The notes: generated from the sequence alone by a model not told the origin. DNA of 64,000 bases from Eutreptiella sp. 'Long Island Sound 2002' (GCA_964036045.1 OZ038398.1:30573380-30637379); one strand, 5' to 3'; counted from the stretch's first letter, positions 11,627 through 24,000 are shown. Translations and numbers: made by a program.

Positions 11627-12484
11627 TTGACGGAAAATTCTCGGAAAATTCTCAGAAAATTCTCGGAAAATTCTCGGAAAATTCTCGGAAAATTCTCGGA
11701 AAATTCTCGGAAAATTCTCGGAAAATTCTCGGAAAATTCTCGGAAAATTCTCGGAGAATCCTCGGCAAATTCTCGGAAAATTCTTGGAAAATTCTCGGAA
11801 AATTCACGGAAAATTCTGGGAAAAATCTCGGAAAATTCTCGGAAAATTCTCGGAAAATTCTCAGAAAATTCTCGGAAAATTCTCGGAAAATTTTCGGAAA
11901 ATTCTCGGAAAATTGACGGAAAATTGACGGAAAATTCTCGGAAAATTCTCAGAAAATTCTCGGAAAATTCTCGGAAAATTCTCAGAAAATTCTCGGAAAA
12001 TTCTCGGAAAATTCTCGGAGAATCCTCGGCAAATTCTCGGAAAATTCTCGGAAAATTCTCGGAAAATTCTCGGAAAATTGACGGAAAATTCTCGGAAAAT
12101 TCTTGGAAAATTCTCGGAAAATTCTCGGAAAATTCTGGGAAAAATCTCGGAAAATTCTCGGAAAATTCTCGGAAAATTCTCAGAAAATTCTCGGAAAATT
12201 CTCGGAAAATTTTCGGAAAATTCTCGGAAAATTGACGGAAAATTGACGGAAAATTCTCGGAAAATTCTCAGAAAATTCTCGGAAAATTCTCGGAAAATTC
12301 TCAGAAAATTCTCGGAAAATTCTCGGAAAATTCTCGGAGAATCCTCGGCAAATTCTCGGAAAATTCTCGGAAAATTCTCGGAAATTTCTCGGAAAATTGA
12401 CGGAAAATTCTCGGAAAATTCTCCGAAAATTCTCGGAAAATTCTCGGAAAATTCTCGGAAAATTCTCGGAAAATTCTCGGAAAA
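11627..12484 (+). repeat. HOR unit, 78 monomers (858 bp), variant
   Basis: Begins like the two preceding 869-bp units and ends at the next equivalent GAC (12485), but is one monomer shorter. In its middle the GAC at 12078 is followed by con-TTG-con-con-GGG/ATC instead of con x4-GAG/TCC, so a GAG/TCC doublet has been lost or bypassed by recombination between modules. Confidence 0.85.
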
Positions 12485-13390
12485 TTGACGGAAAATTCTC
12501 GGAAAATTCTCAGAAAATTCTCGGAAAATTCTCGGAAAATTCTCGGAAAATTCTCGGAAAATTCTCGGAAAATTCTCGGAAAATTCTCGGAAAATTCTCG
12601 GAAAATTCTCGGAGAATCCTCGGCAAATTCTCGGAAAATTCTTGGAAAATTCTCGGAAAATTCTCGGAAAATTCTGGGAAAAATCTCGGAAAATTCTCGG
12701 AAAATTCTCGGAAAATTCTCAGAAAATTCTCGGAAAATTCTCGGAAAATTTTCGGAAAATTCTCGGAAAATTGACGGAAAATTGACGGAAAATTCTCGGA
12801 AAATTCTCAGAAAATTCTCGGAAAATTCTCGGAAAATTCTCAGAAAATTCTCGGAAAATTCTCGGAAAATTCTCGGAGAATCCTCGGCAAATTCTCGGAA
12901 AATTCTCGGAAAATTCTCGGAAAATTCTCGGAAAATTCTCGGAGAATCCTCGGCAAATTCTCGGAAAATTCTTGGAAAATTCTCGGAAAATTCTCGGAAA
13001 ATTCTGGGAAAAATCTCGGAAAATTCTCGGAAAATTCTCGGAAAATTCTCAGAAAATTCTCGGAAAATTCTCGGAAAATTTTCGGAAAATTCTCGGAAAA
13101 TTCTCGGAAAATTGACGGAAAATTCTCGGAAAATTCTCAGAAAATTCTCGGAAAATTCTCGGAAAATTCTCGGAAAATTCTCAGAAAATTCTCGGAAAAT
13201 TCTCGGAAAATTCTCGGAGAATCCTCGGCAAATTCTCGGAAAATTGACGGAAAATTCTTGGAAAATTCTCAGAAAATTCTCGGAAAATTCTCAGAAAATT
13301 CTCGGAAAATTCTCGGAAAATTCTCGGAAAATTCTTGGAAAATTCTCGGAAAATTCTCGGAAAATTCTCGGAAAATTCTCGGAAAATTGA
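12485..13390 (+). repeat. Terminal, diverging unit of the 79-mer array
   Basis: Starts as a further 79-mer unit (GAC, con, CAG, con x8, GAG/TCC) but after the double GAC it carries two GAG/TCC doublets separated by four con and then diverges. Its first 300 or so codon-lengths match 16577-17480 closely at an offset of 4,092 bp (372 monomers), so this hybrid end was itself copied. Confidence 0.8.
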
Positions 13391-13543
13391 CGGAAAATTC
13401 TCGGAAAATTCTCGGAAAATTCTCGGAAAATTCTCGGAGAATCCTCGGCAAATTCTCGGAAAATTCTCGGAAAATTCTCGGAAAATTCTCGGAAAATTCT
13501 GGGAAAAATCTCGGAAAATTCTCGGAAAATTCTCGGAAAATTC

Positions 13544-15600
13544 TCAGAAAATTCTCGGAAAATTCTCGGAAAATTCTCGGAAAATTCTCGGAAAATTCTC
13601 GGAAAATTGACGGAAAATTCTCGGAAAATTCTCAGAAAATTCTCGGAAAATTCTCCGAAAATTCTTGGAAAATTCTCGGAAAATTCTCGGAAAATTCTCG
13701 GAAAATTCTCGGAAAATTCTCGGAAAATTCTCGGAAAATTCTCGGAAAATTGACGGAAAATTCTCGGGAAATTCTCGGAAAATTCTCGGAAAATTCTCGG
13801 AAAATTCTCGGAGAATCATCGGCAAATTCTCGGAAAATTCTTGGAAAATTCTCGGAAAATTCTCGGAAAATTCTGGGAAAAATCTCGGAAAATTCTCGGA
13901 AAATTCTCGGAAAATTCTCAGAAAATTCTCGGAAAATTCTCGGAAAATTTTCGGAAAATTCTCGGAAAATTGACGGAAAATTGACGGAAAATTCTCGGAA
14001 AATTCTCAGAAAATTCTCGGAAAATTCTCGGAAAATTCTCAGAAAATTCTCGGAAAATTCTCGGAAAATTCTCGGAGAATCCTCGGCAAATTCTCGGAAA
14101 ATTCTCGGAAAATTCTCGGAAAATTCTCGGAAAATTGACGGAAAATTCTCGGAAAATTCTCGGAAAATTCTCGGAAAATTCTCGGAAAATTCTCGGAAAA
14201 TTCCCGGAAAATTCTCGGAAAATTCCCGGAAAATTCTCGGAAAATTCTCGGAAAATTCTCGGAAAATTCTCGGAAAATTCTCGGAAAATTCTCGGAAAAT
14301 TCTCGGAAAATTCTCAGAAAATTCTCGGAAAATTCTCGGAAAATTCTCGGAAAATTCTCGGAAAATTGACGGAAAATTCTCGGAAAATTCTCGGAAAATT
14401 CTCAGAAAATTCTCGGAAAATTCTCAGAAAATTCTCGGAGAATCCTCGGCAAATTCTCGGAAAATTCTCGGAAAATTCTCGGAAAATTCTCGGAAAATTC
14501 TGGGAAAAATCTCGGAAAAATCTCGGAAAATTCTCTGAAAATTCTCAGAAAATTCTCGGAAAATTCTCGGAAAATTCTCGGAAAATTCTCGGAAAATTCT
14601 CGGAAAATTCTCGGAAAATTCTCGGAAAATTCTCGGAAAATTGACGGAAAATTCTCGGAAAATTCTCGGAAAATTCTCGGAAAATTCTGGGAAAATTCTC
14701 GGAGAATCCTCGGCAAATTCTCGGAAAATTCTCGGAAAATTCTCGGAAAATTCTCGGAAAATTCTCGGAAAATTCTCAGAAAATTCTCGGAAAATTCTCA
14801 GAAAATTCTCGGAAAATTCTCGGAAAATTCTCGGAAAATTCTCGGAAAATTCTCGGAAAATTCTCTGAAAATTCTCGGAAAATTCTCGGAAAATTGATGG
14901 AAAATTCTCGGAAAATTCTCGGAAAATTCTCGGAAAATTCTCGGAAAATTCTCGGAGAATCCTCGGCAAATTCTCGGAAAATTCTCGGAAAATTCTCGGA
15001 AAATTCTCGGAAAATTCTGGGAAAAATCTCGGAAAATTCTCGGAAAATTCTCTGAAAATTCTCAGAAAATTCTCGGAAAATTCTCGGAAAATTTTCGGAA
15101 AATTCTCGGAAAATTCTCGGAAAATTGACGGAAAATTCTCGGAAAATTCTCAGAAAATTCTCGGAAAATTCTCGGAAAATTCTCGGAAAATTCTCAGAAA
15201 ATTCTCGGAAAATTCTCGGAAAATTCTCGGAGAATCTTCGGCAAATTCTCGGAAAATTCTCGGAAAATTCTCGGAAAATTCTCGGAAAATTCTGGGAAAA
15301 ATCTCGGAAAATTCTCGGAAAATTCTCGGAAAATTCTCAGAAAATTCTCGGAAAATTCTCGGAAAATTCTCGGAAAATTCTCGGAAAATTCTCGGAAAAT
15401 TCTCGGAAAATTCTCGGAAAATTCTCAGAAAATTCTCGGAAAATTCTCGGAAAATTGACGGAAAATTCTCGGAAAATTCTCGGAAAATTCTCGGAAAATT
15501 CTCGGAAAATTCTCGTCAAATTCCCGGAAAATTCTCGGAAAATTCTCGGAAAATTCTCGGAAAATTCTCGGAAAATTCTCGGAAAATTCTCGGAAAATTC
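13544..15600 (+). repeat. 24,343-bp-offset block, copy 1
   Basis: Variant order recurs at about 37,887-39,950 with a constant offset of 24,343 bp (2,213 monomers). Matching landmarks include GAC at 14135 and 38478, GAG/TCC doublets at matching positions, the TCTTCGGCAAA monomer at 15235 and 39578, and the CGTC/CCC doublet at 15510 and 39853. Part of the block (13.5-14.45 kb) also recurs near 34.0-34.95 kb with offset 20,493 bp, and part near 48.0-48.6 and 62.2-62.8 kb. Confidence 0.87.
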
Positions 15601-15806
15601 TCGGAAAATTCTCGGAAAATTCTCGGAAAATTCTCGGAGAATCCTCGGCAAATTCTCGGAAAATTCTCGGAAAATTCTCGGAAAATTCTCGGAAAATTCT
15701 GGGAAAAATCTCGGAAAATTCTCGGAAAATTCTCTGAAAATTCTCAGAAAATTCTCGGAAAATTCTCGGAAAATTTTCGGAAAATTCTCGGAAAATTCTC
15801 GGAAAA
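15125..15806 (+). repeat. 682-bp (62-mer) GAC-bounded unit with CGTC/CCC
   Basis: Bounded by GAC at 15125 and 15807. It contains the TCTTCGGCAAA monomer at 15235 and the CGTC/CCC doublet at 15510, 275 bp apart. The following 682 bp repeats this order through its own CGTC/CCC doublet. The first half is the same haplotype as 109-705. Confidence 0.85.
15510..15531 (+). repeat. Rare doublet CGTC/CCC, copy 3 of 8
   Basis: Same doublet; TCTTCGGCAAA is 275 bp upstream, at 15235. Confidence 0.95.
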
Positions 15807-16488
15807 TTGACGGAAAATTCTCGGAAAATTCTCAGAAAATTCTCGGAAAATTCTCGGAAAATTCTCGGAAAATTCTCAGAAAATTCTCGGAAAATTCTCG
15901 GAAAATTCTCGGAGAATCTTCGGCAAATTCTCGGAAAATTCTCGGAAAATTCTCGGAAAATTCTCGGAAAATTCTGGGAAAAATCTCGGAAAATTCACGG
16001 AAAATTCTCGGAAAATTCTCAGAAAATTCTCGGAAAATTCTCGGAAAATTCTCGGAAAATTCTCGGAAAATTCTCGGAAAATTCTCGGAAAATTCTCGGA
16101 AAATTCTCAGAAAATTCTCGGAAAATTCTCGGAAAATTGACGGAAAATTCTCGGAAAATTCTCGGAAAATTCTCGGAAAATTCTCGGAAAATTCTCGTCA
16201 AATTCCCGGAAAATTCTCGGAAAATTCTTCGAAAATTCTCGGAAAATTCTCGGAAAATTCTCGGAAAATTCTCAGAAAATTCTCGGAAAATTCTCGGAAA
16301 ATTTTCGGAAAATTCTCGGAAAATTGACGGAAAATTGACGGAAAATTCTCGGAAAATTCTCAGAAAATTCTCGGAAAATTCTCGGAAAATTCTCAGAAAA
16401 TTCTCGGAAAATTCTCGGAAAATTCTCGGAGAATCCTCGGCAAATTCTCGGAAAATTCTCGGAAAATTCTCGGAAATTTCTCGGAAAA
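15807..16488 (+). repeat. 682-bp unit, second copy with altered 3' half
   Basis: Same start as the preceding unit and the same marker spacing (TCTTCGGCAAA at 15917, CGTC/CCC at 16192), but about 20 bp beyond the doublet it switches to the TTTC-con-GAC-GAC pattern typical of the 79-mer array. The join passes through a unique monomer, TTCTTCGAAAA near 16,225. This is a visible recombination junction between two HOR families. Confidence 0.8.
16192..16213 (+). repeat. Rare doublet CGTC/CCC, copy 4 of 8
   Basis: Same doublet, 682 bp after copy 3; TCTTCGGCAAA is 275 bp upstream, at 15917. Confidence 0.95.
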
Positions 16489-17522
16489 TTGACGGAAAAT
16501 TCTCGGAAAATTCTCCGAAAATTCTCGGAAAATTCTCGGAAAATTCTCGGAAAATTCTCGGAAAATTCTCGGAAAATTGACGGAAAATTCTCGGAAAATT
16601 CTCAGAAAATTCTCGGAAAATTCTCGGAAAATTCTCGGAAAATTCTCGGAAAATTCTCGGAAAATTCTCGGAAAATTCTCGGAAAATTCTCGGAAAATTC
16701 TCGGAGAATCCTCGGCAAATTCTCGGAAAATTCTTGGAAAATTCTCGGAAAATTCTCGGAAAATTCTGGGAAAAATCTCGGAAAATTCTCGGAAAATTCT
16801 CGGAAAATTCTCAGAAAATTCTCGGAAAATTCTCGGAAAATTTTCGGAAAATTCTCGGAAAATTGACGGAAAATTGACGGAAAATTCTCGGAAAATTCTC
16901 AGAAAATTCTCGGAAAATTCTCGGAAAATTCTCAGAAAATTCTCGGAAAATTCTCGGAAAATTCTCGGAGAATCCTCGGCAAATTCTCGGAAAATTCTCG
17001 GAAAATTCTCGGAAAATTCTCGGAAAATTCTCGGAGAATCCTCGGCAAATTCTCGGAAAATTCTTGGAAAATTCTCGGAAAATTCTCGGAAAATTCTGGG
17101 AAAAATCTCGGAAAATTCTCGGAAAATTCTCGGAAAATTCTCAGAAAATTCTCGGAAAATTCTCGGAAAATTTTCGGAAAATTCCCGGAAAATTCTCGGA
17201 AAATTGACGGAAAATTCTCGGAAAATTCTCAGAAAATTCTCGGAAAATTCTCGGAAAATTCTCGGAAAATTCTCAGAAAATTCTCGGAAAATTCTCGGAA
17301 AATTCTCGGAGAATCCTCGGCAAATTCTCGGAAAATTGACGGAAAATTCTTGGAAAATTCTCAGAAAATTCTCGGAAAATTCTCAGAAAATTCTCGGAAA
17401 ATTCTCGGAAAATTCTCGGAAAATTCTCGGAAAATTCTCGGAAAATTCTCGGAAAATTCTCGGAAAATTCTCAGAAAATTCTCGGAAAATTCTCGGAAAA
17501 TTCTCGGAAAATTCTCGGAAAA
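16489..17522 (+). repeat. 79-mer-family segment
   Basis: Order matches 12397-13390 at an offset of 4,092 bp, including GAC-con-CCG-con x5 at the start, double GAC, and two GAG/TCC doublets separated by four con. It ends at a GAC (17521) before a segment of the CGTC/CCC family. Confidence 0.8.
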
Positions 17523-18853
17523 TTGACGGAAAATTCTCGGAAAATTCTGGGAAAATTCTCGGAAAATTCTCGGAAAATTCTGGGAAAAATCTCGGAAAAT
17601 TCTCGGAAAATTCTCGGAAAATTCTCAGAAAATTCTCGGAAAATTCTCGGAAAATTCTCGGAAAATTCTCGGAAAATTCTCGGAAAATTCTCGGAAAATT
17701 CTCGGAAAATTCTCAGAAAATTCTCGGAAAATTCTCGGAAAATTGACGGAAAATTCTCGGAAAATTCTCGGAAAATTCTCGGAAAATTCTCGGAAAATTC
17801 TCGTCAAATTCCCGGAAAATTCTCGGAAAATTCTCGGAAAATTCTCGGAAAATTCTCGGAAAATTCTCGGAAAATTCTCGGAAAATTCTCGGAAAATTCT
17901 CGGAAAATTCTCGGAAAATTCTCGGAAAATTCTCAGAAAATTCTCGGAAAATTCTCGGAAAATTCTCGGAAAATTCTCGGAAAATTGACGGAAAATTCTC
18001 GGAAAATTCTGGGAAAATTCTCGGAAAATTCTCGGAAAATTCTCGGAAAATTCTCGGAAAATTCTGGGAAAAATCTCGGAAAATTCTCGGAAAATTCTCG
18101 GAAAATTCTCAGAAAATTCTCGGAAAATTCTCGGAAAATTCTCGGAAAATTCTCGGAAAATTCTCGGAAAATTCTCGGAAAATTCTCGGAAAATTCTCAG
18201 AAAATTCTCGGAAAATTCTCGGAAAATTGACGGAAAATTCTCGGAAAATTCTCGGAAAATTCTCGGAAAATTCTCGGAAAATTCTCGGAAAATTCTCGGA
18301 AAATTGACGGAAAATTCTCGGAAAATTCTCGGAAAATTCTCGGAAAATTTTTGGAAAATTCTCGGAGAATCCTCGGCAAATTCTCGGAAAATTCTCGGAA
18401 AATTCTCGGAAAATTCTCGGAAAATTCTTGGAAAAATCTCGGAAAATTCTCGGAAAATTCTCGGAAAATTCTCAGAAAATTCTCGGAAAATTCTCGGAAA
18501 ATTTTCGGAAAATTCTCCGAAAATTCTCGGAAAATTGACGGAAAATTCTCGGAAAATTCTCAGAAAATTCTCGGAAAATTCTCGGAAAATTCTCAGAAAA
18601 ATCGGAGAAAATTCTTGGAAAATTCTCGGAAAATTCTCGGAGAATCCTCGGCCAATTCTCGGAAAATTCTCGGAAAATTCTCGGAAAATTCTCGGAAAAT
18701 TCTGGGAAAAATCTCGGAAAATTCTCGGAAAATTCTCGGAAAATTCTCAGAAAATTCTCGGAAAATTCTCGGAAAATTCTCGGAAAATTCTCGGAAAATT
18801 CTCGGAAAATTCTCGGAAAATTCTCAGAAAATTCTCGGAAAATTCTCGGAAAA
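17523..18853 (+). repeat. CGTC/CCC-family satellite segment
   Basis: Contains GAC-con-GGG triplets, the CGTC/CCC doublet at 17798 without the upstream TCTTCGGCAAA partner, and a TTTTTGGAAAA-type monomer before GAG/TCC near 18,350. The order around 18.2-18.9 kb resembles 3.6-4.2 kb and 26.1-26.7 kb. It includes a private ATCGGAGAAAA monomer at 18,601. Everything is in 11-bp register. Confidence 0.7.
17798..17819 (+). repeat. Rare doublet CGTC/CCC, copy 5 of 8
   Basis: Same doublet, but without a TCTTCGGCAAA monomer upstream: a GGG/ATC segment has taken its place. Confidence 0.95.
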
Positions 18854-20008
18854 TTGACGGAAAATTCTCGGAAAATTCTCGGAAAATTCTCGGAAAATTC
18901 TCAGAAAATTCTCGGAAAATTCTCGGAAAATTCTCGGAAAATTCTCGGAAAATTGACGGAAAATTCTCGGAAAATTCTCGGAAAATTCTCGGAAAATTCT
19001 CGGAAAATTCTCGGAGAATCCTCGGCAAATTCTCGGAAAATTCTTGGAAAATTCTCGGAAAATTCTCGGAAAATTCTGGGAAAAATCTCGGAAAATTCTC
19101 GGAAAATTCTCGGAAAATTCTCGGAAAATTCTCGGAAAATTCTCGGAAAATTCTCGGAAAATTCTCGGAAAATTCTCGGAAAATTCTCGGAGAATCCTCG
19201 GCAAATTCTCGGAAAATTGACGGAAAATTCTCGGAAAATTCTCAGAAAAAGCTCGGAAAATTCTCAGAAAATTCTCGGAAAATTCTCGGAAAATTCTCGG
19301 AAAATTCTCGGAAAATTCTCGGAAAATTCTCGGAAAATTCTCGGAAAATTCTCGGAAAATTCTCGGAAAATTCTCAGAAAATTCTCGGAAAATTCTCGGA
19401 AAATTGACGGAAAATTCTCGGAAAATTCTCGGAAAATTCTCGGAAAATTTTCAGAAAATTCTCGGAAAATTCTCGGAAAATTCTCGGAAAATTCTCGGAA
19501 CATTGACGGAAAATTCTCGGAAAATTCTCGGAAAATTCTCGGAAAATTCTCGGAAAATTCTCGGAGAATCCTCGGCAAATTCTCGGAAAATTCTTGGAAA
19601 ATTCTCGGAAAATTCTCGGAAAATTCTGGGAAAAATCTCGGAAAATTCTCGGAAAATTCTCGGAAAATTCTCAGAAAATTCTCGGAAAATTCTCGGAAAA
19701 TTTTCGGAAAATTCTCGGAAAATTCTCGGAAAATTGACGGAAAATTCTCGGAAAATTCTCAGAAAATTCTCGGAAAATTCTCGGAAAATTCTCGGAAAAT
19801 TCTCGGAAAATTCTCGGAAAATTCTCGGAGAATCCTCGGCAAATTCTCGGAAAATTGACGGAAAATTCTCGGAAAATTCTCAGAAAATTCTCGGAAAATT
19901 CTCAGAAAATTCTCGGAAAATTCTCGGAAAATTCTCGGAAAATTCTCGGAAAATTCTCGGAAAATTCTCGGAAAATTCTCGGAAAATTCTCGGAAAATTC
20001 TCGGAAAA
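18854..20008 (+). repeat. Segment with 550-bp (50-mer) repetition
   Basis: GAC monomers at about 18854 and 19404 begin two similar stretches 550 bp apart, each containing a second GAC, GAG/TCC, con-TTG-con-con and GGG/ATC. Private changes include AGCTCGGAAAA near 19,251 and a CATTGACGG junction near 19,500. Confidence 0.65.
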
Positions 20009-20382
20009 TTGACGGAAAATTCTCGGAAAATTCTCGGAAAATTCTCGGAAAATTCTCGGAAAATTCTCGGAGAATCCTCGGCAAATTCTCGGAAAATTCT
20101 CGGAAAATTCTCGGAAAATTCTCGGAAAATTCTGGGAAAAATCTCGGAAAATTCTCGGAAAATTCTCGGAAAATTCTCAGAAAATTCTCGGAAAATTCTC
20201 GGAAAATTCTCGGAAAATTCTCGGAAAATTCTCGGAAAATTGACGGAAAATTCTCGGAAAATTCTCAGAAAATTCTCGGAAAATTCTCAGAAAATTCTCG
20301 GAAAATTCTCGGAAAATTCTCGGAAAATTCTCGGAAAATTCTCGGAAAATTCTCGGAAAATTCTCGGAAAATTCTCGGAAAA
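20009..20382 (+). repeat. 34-mer HOR unit (374 bp)
   Basis: GAC, con x4, GAG/TCC, four monomers, GGG/ATC, con x2, CAG, con x5, GAC, con, CAG, con, CAG, con x8, then the next GAC at 20383. The same 34-monomer order is found at eight other places listed here, so this is the most widely dispersed HOR of the window. Confidence 0.88.
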
Positions 20383-20855
20383 TTGACGGAAAATTCTCGG
20401 AAAATTCTCGGAAAATTCTCGGAAAATTCTCGGAAAATTATCGGAGAATCCTCGGCAAATTCTCGGAAAATTCTTGGAAAATTCTCGGAAAATTCTCGGA
20501 AAATTCTGGGAAAAATCTCGGAAAATTCTCGGAAAATTCTCGGAAAATTCTCAGAAAATTCTCGGAAAATTCTCGGAAAATTTTCGGAAAATTCTCGGAA
20601 AATTGACGGAAAATTGACGGAAAATTCTCAGAAAATTCTCAGAAAATTCTCGGAAAATTCTCGGAAAATTCTCAGAAAATTCTCGGAAAATTCTCGGAAA
20701 ATTCTCGGAGAATCCTCGGCAAATTCTCGGAAAATTCTCGGAAAATTCTCGGAAAATTCTCGGAAAATTGACGGAAAATTCTCGGAAAATTCTCGGAAAA
20801 TTCTCGGAAAATTCTCGGAAAATTCTCGGAAAATTCTCGGAAAATTCTCGGAAAA

Positions 20856-21669
20856 TTGACGGAAAATTCTCGGAAAATTCTCAGAAAATTCTCGGAAAAT
20901 TCTCGGAAAATTCTCGGAAAATTCTCGGAAAATTCTCGGAAAATTCTCGGAAAATTCTCGGAAAATTCTCGGAAAATTCTCGGAGAATCCTCGGCAAATT
21001 CTCGGAAAATTCTTGGAAAATTCTCGGAAAATTCTCGGAAAATTCTGGGAAAAATCTCGGAAAATTCTCGGAAAAGTCTCGGAAAATTCTCAGAAAATTC
21101 TCGGAAAATTCTCGGAAAATTTTCGGAAAATTCTCGGAAAATTGACGGAAAATTGACGGAAAATTCTCGGAAAATTCTCAGAAAATTCTCGGAAAATTCT
21201 CGGAAAATTCTCAGAAAATTCTCGGAAAATTCTCGGAAAATTCTCGGAGAATCCTCGGCAAATTCTCGGAAAATTCTCGGAAAATTCTCGGAAAATTCTC
21301 GGAAAATTCTCGGAGAATCCTCGGCAAATTCTCGGAAAATTCTTGGAAAATTCTCGGAAAATTCTCGGAAAATTCTGGGAAAAATCTCGGAAAATTCTCG
21401 GAAAAGTCTCGGAAAATTCTCAGAAAATTCTCGGAAAATTCTCGGAAAATTTTCGGAAAATTCTCGGAAAATTGACGGAAAATTGACGGAAAATTCTCGG
21501 AAAATTCTCAGAAAATTCTCGGAAAATTCTCGGAAAATTCTCAGAAAATTCTCGGAAAATTCTCGGAAAATTCTCGGAGAATCCTCGGCAAATTCTCGGA
21601 AAATTCTCGGAAAATTCTCGGAAAATTCTCGGAAAATTCTCGGAAAATTCTCGGAAAATTCTCGGAAAA
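20856..21669 (+). repeat. 814-bp (74-mer) HOR unit, copy 1
   Basis: Bounded by GAC at 20856 and 21670. It contains two monomers with a GTCTCGG start (21076 and 21406, 330 bp apart), a variant not seen in the neighbouring HORs, plus double GAC pairs and closely spaced GAG/TCC doublets. The next 814 bp begins with the same order. Confidence 0.82.
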
Positions 21670-22483
21670 TTGACGGAAAATTCTCGGAAAATTCTCAGAA
21701 AATTCTCGGAAAATTCTCGGAAAATTCTCGGAAAATTCTCGGAAAATTCTCGGAAAATTCTCGGAAAATTCTCGGAAAATTCTCGGAAAATTCTCGGAGA
21801 ATCCTCGGCAAATTCTCGGAAAATTCTTGGAAAATTCTCGGAAAATTCTCGGAAAATTCTGGGAAAAATCTCGGAAAATTCTCGGAAAAGTCTCGGAAAA
21901 TTCTCAGAAAATTCTCGGAAAATTCTCGGAAAATTTTCGGAAAATTCTCGGAAAATTGACGGAAAATTGACGGAAAATTCTCGGAAAATTCTCAGAAAAT
22001 TCTCGGAAAATTCTCGGAAAATTCTCAGAAAATTCTCGGAAAATTCTCGGAAAATTCTCGGAGAATCCTCGGCAAATTCTCGGAAAATTCTCGGAAAATT
22101 CTCGGAAAATTCTCGGAAAATTCTCGGAGAATCCTCGGCAAATTCTCGGAAAATTCTTGGAAAATTCTCGGAAAATTCTCGGAAAATTCTGGGAAAAATC
22201 TCGGAAAATTCTCGGAAAATTCTCGGAAAATTCTCAGAAAATTCTCGGAAAATTCTCGGAAATTTTTCGGAAAATTCTCGGAAAATTCTCGGAAAATTGA
22301 CGGAAAATTCTCGGAAAATTCTCAGAAAATTCTCAGAAAATTCTCGGAAAATTCTCGGAAAATTCTCAGAAAATTCTCGGAAAATTCTCGGAAAATTCTC
22401 GGAGAATCCTCGGCAAATTCTCGGAAAATTGACGGAAAATTCTCGGAAAATTCTCAGAAAATTCTCGGAAAATTCTCAGAAAA
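21670..22483 (+). repeat. 814-bp (74-mer) HOR unit, copy 2
   Basis: Repeats copy 1, with the GTCTCGG marker at 21890, exactly 814 bp after 21076. The second GTCTCGG of copy 1 has no counterpart, and from about 22,240 the order departs toward a GAC followed by CAG-rich modules. Confidence 0.75.
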
Positions 22484-22571
22484 TTCTCGGAAAATTCTCG
22501 GAAAATTCTCGGAAAATTCTCGGAAAATTCTCGGAAAATTCTCGGAAAGTTCTCGGAAAATTCTCGGAAAA

Positions 22572-22945
22572 TTGACGGAAAATTCTCGGAAAATTCTCGG
22601 AAAATTCTCGGAAAATTCCCGGAAAATTCTCGGAGAATCCTCGGCAAATTCTCGGAAAATTCTCGGAAAATTCTCGGAAAATTCTCGGAAAATTCTGGGA
22701 AAAATCTCGGAAAATTCTCGGAAAATTCTCGGAAAATTCTCAGAAAATTCTCGGAAAATTCTCGGAAAATTCTCGGAAAATTCTCGGAAAATTCTCGGAA
22801 AATTGACGGAAAATTCTCGGAAAATTCTCAGAAAATTCTCGGAAAATTCTCTGAAAATTCTCGGAAAATTCTCGGAAAATTCTCGGAAAATTCTCGGAAA
22901 AATCTCGGAAAATTCTCGGAAAATTCTCGGAAAATTCTCGGAAAA
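22572..22945 (+). repeat. 34-mer HOR unit (374 bp)
   Basis: GAC-bounded 34-mer with the same framework as 20009-20382 (GAG/TCC, four monomers, GGG/ATC, CAG, inner GAC). Differences are a CCC monomer just before GAG/TCC, TTCTCTGAAAA in place of the second late CAG, and an ATCTCGG monomer near 22,900. Confidence 0.85.
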
Positions 22946-23682
22946 TTGACGGAAAATTCTCGGAAAATTCTCGGAAAATTCTCGGAAAATTCTCGGAAAA
23001 TTCTCGGAAAATTGACGGAAAATTCTCGGAAAATTCTCGGAAAATTCTCGGAAAATTCTCGGAAAATTCTCGGAAAATTCTCGGAAAATTCTCGGAAAAT
23101 TCTCGGAAAATTCTCGGAAAATTGACGGAAAATTCTCGGAAAATTCTCGGAAAATTCTCGGAAAATTCTCGGAAAATTCTCGGAGAATCCTCGGCAAATT
23201 CTCGGAAAATTCTCGGAAAATTCTCGGAAAATTCTCGGAAAATTCTGGGAAAAATCTCGGAAAATTCTCGGAAAATTCTCGGAAAATTCTCAGAAAATTC
23301 TCGGAAAATTCTCGGAAAATTTTCGGAAAATTCTCGGAAAATTCTCGGAAAATTGACGGAAAATTCTCGGAAAATTCTCAGAAAATTCTCGGAAAATTCT
23401 CGGAAAATTCTCGGAAAATTCTCAGAAAATTCTCGGAAAATTCTCGGAAAATTCTCGAAGAATCTTCGGCAAATTCTCGGAAAATTCTCGGAAAATTCTC
23501 GGAAAATTCTCGGAAAATTCTGGGAAAAATCTCGGAAAATTCTCGGAAAATTCTCGGAAAATTCTCAGAAAATTCTCGGAAAATTCTCGGAAAATTCTCG
23601 GAAAATTCTCGGAAAATTCTCGGAAAATTCTCGGAAAATTCTCGGAAAATTCCCGGAAAATTCTCGGAAAATTCTCGGAAAA

Positions 23683-23704
23683 TTCTCGTCAAATTCCCGG
23701 AAAA
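23683..23704 (+). repeat. Rare doublet CGTC/CCC, copy 6 of 8
   Basis: Same doublet; TCTTCGGCAAA is only 220 bp upstream (23463), five monomers short of the usual spacing. Confidence 0.95.
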
Positions 23705-23990
23705 TTCTCGGAAAATTCTCGGAAAATTCTCGGAAAATTCTCGGAAAATTCTCGGAAAATTCTCGGAAAATTCTCGGAAAATTCTCGGAAAATTCTCGGA
23801 AAATTCTCAGAAAATTCTCGGAAAATTCTCGGAAAATTCTCGGAAAATTCTCGGAAAATTGACGGAAAATTCTCGGAAAATTCCGGGAAAATTCTCGGAA
23901 AATTCTCGGAAAATTCTCGGAAAATTCTCGGAAAATTCTGGGAAAAATCTCGGAAAATTCTCGGAAAATTCTCGGAAAATTCTCAGAAAA

Positions 23991-24000
23991 TTCTCGGAAA
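23991..24000 (+). other. Phase slip: 10-bp monomer (-1 A)
   Basis: This consensus monomer ends with three A instead of four. Starts are 0 modulo 11 before it and 10 modulo 11 after it. Confidence 0.95.
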
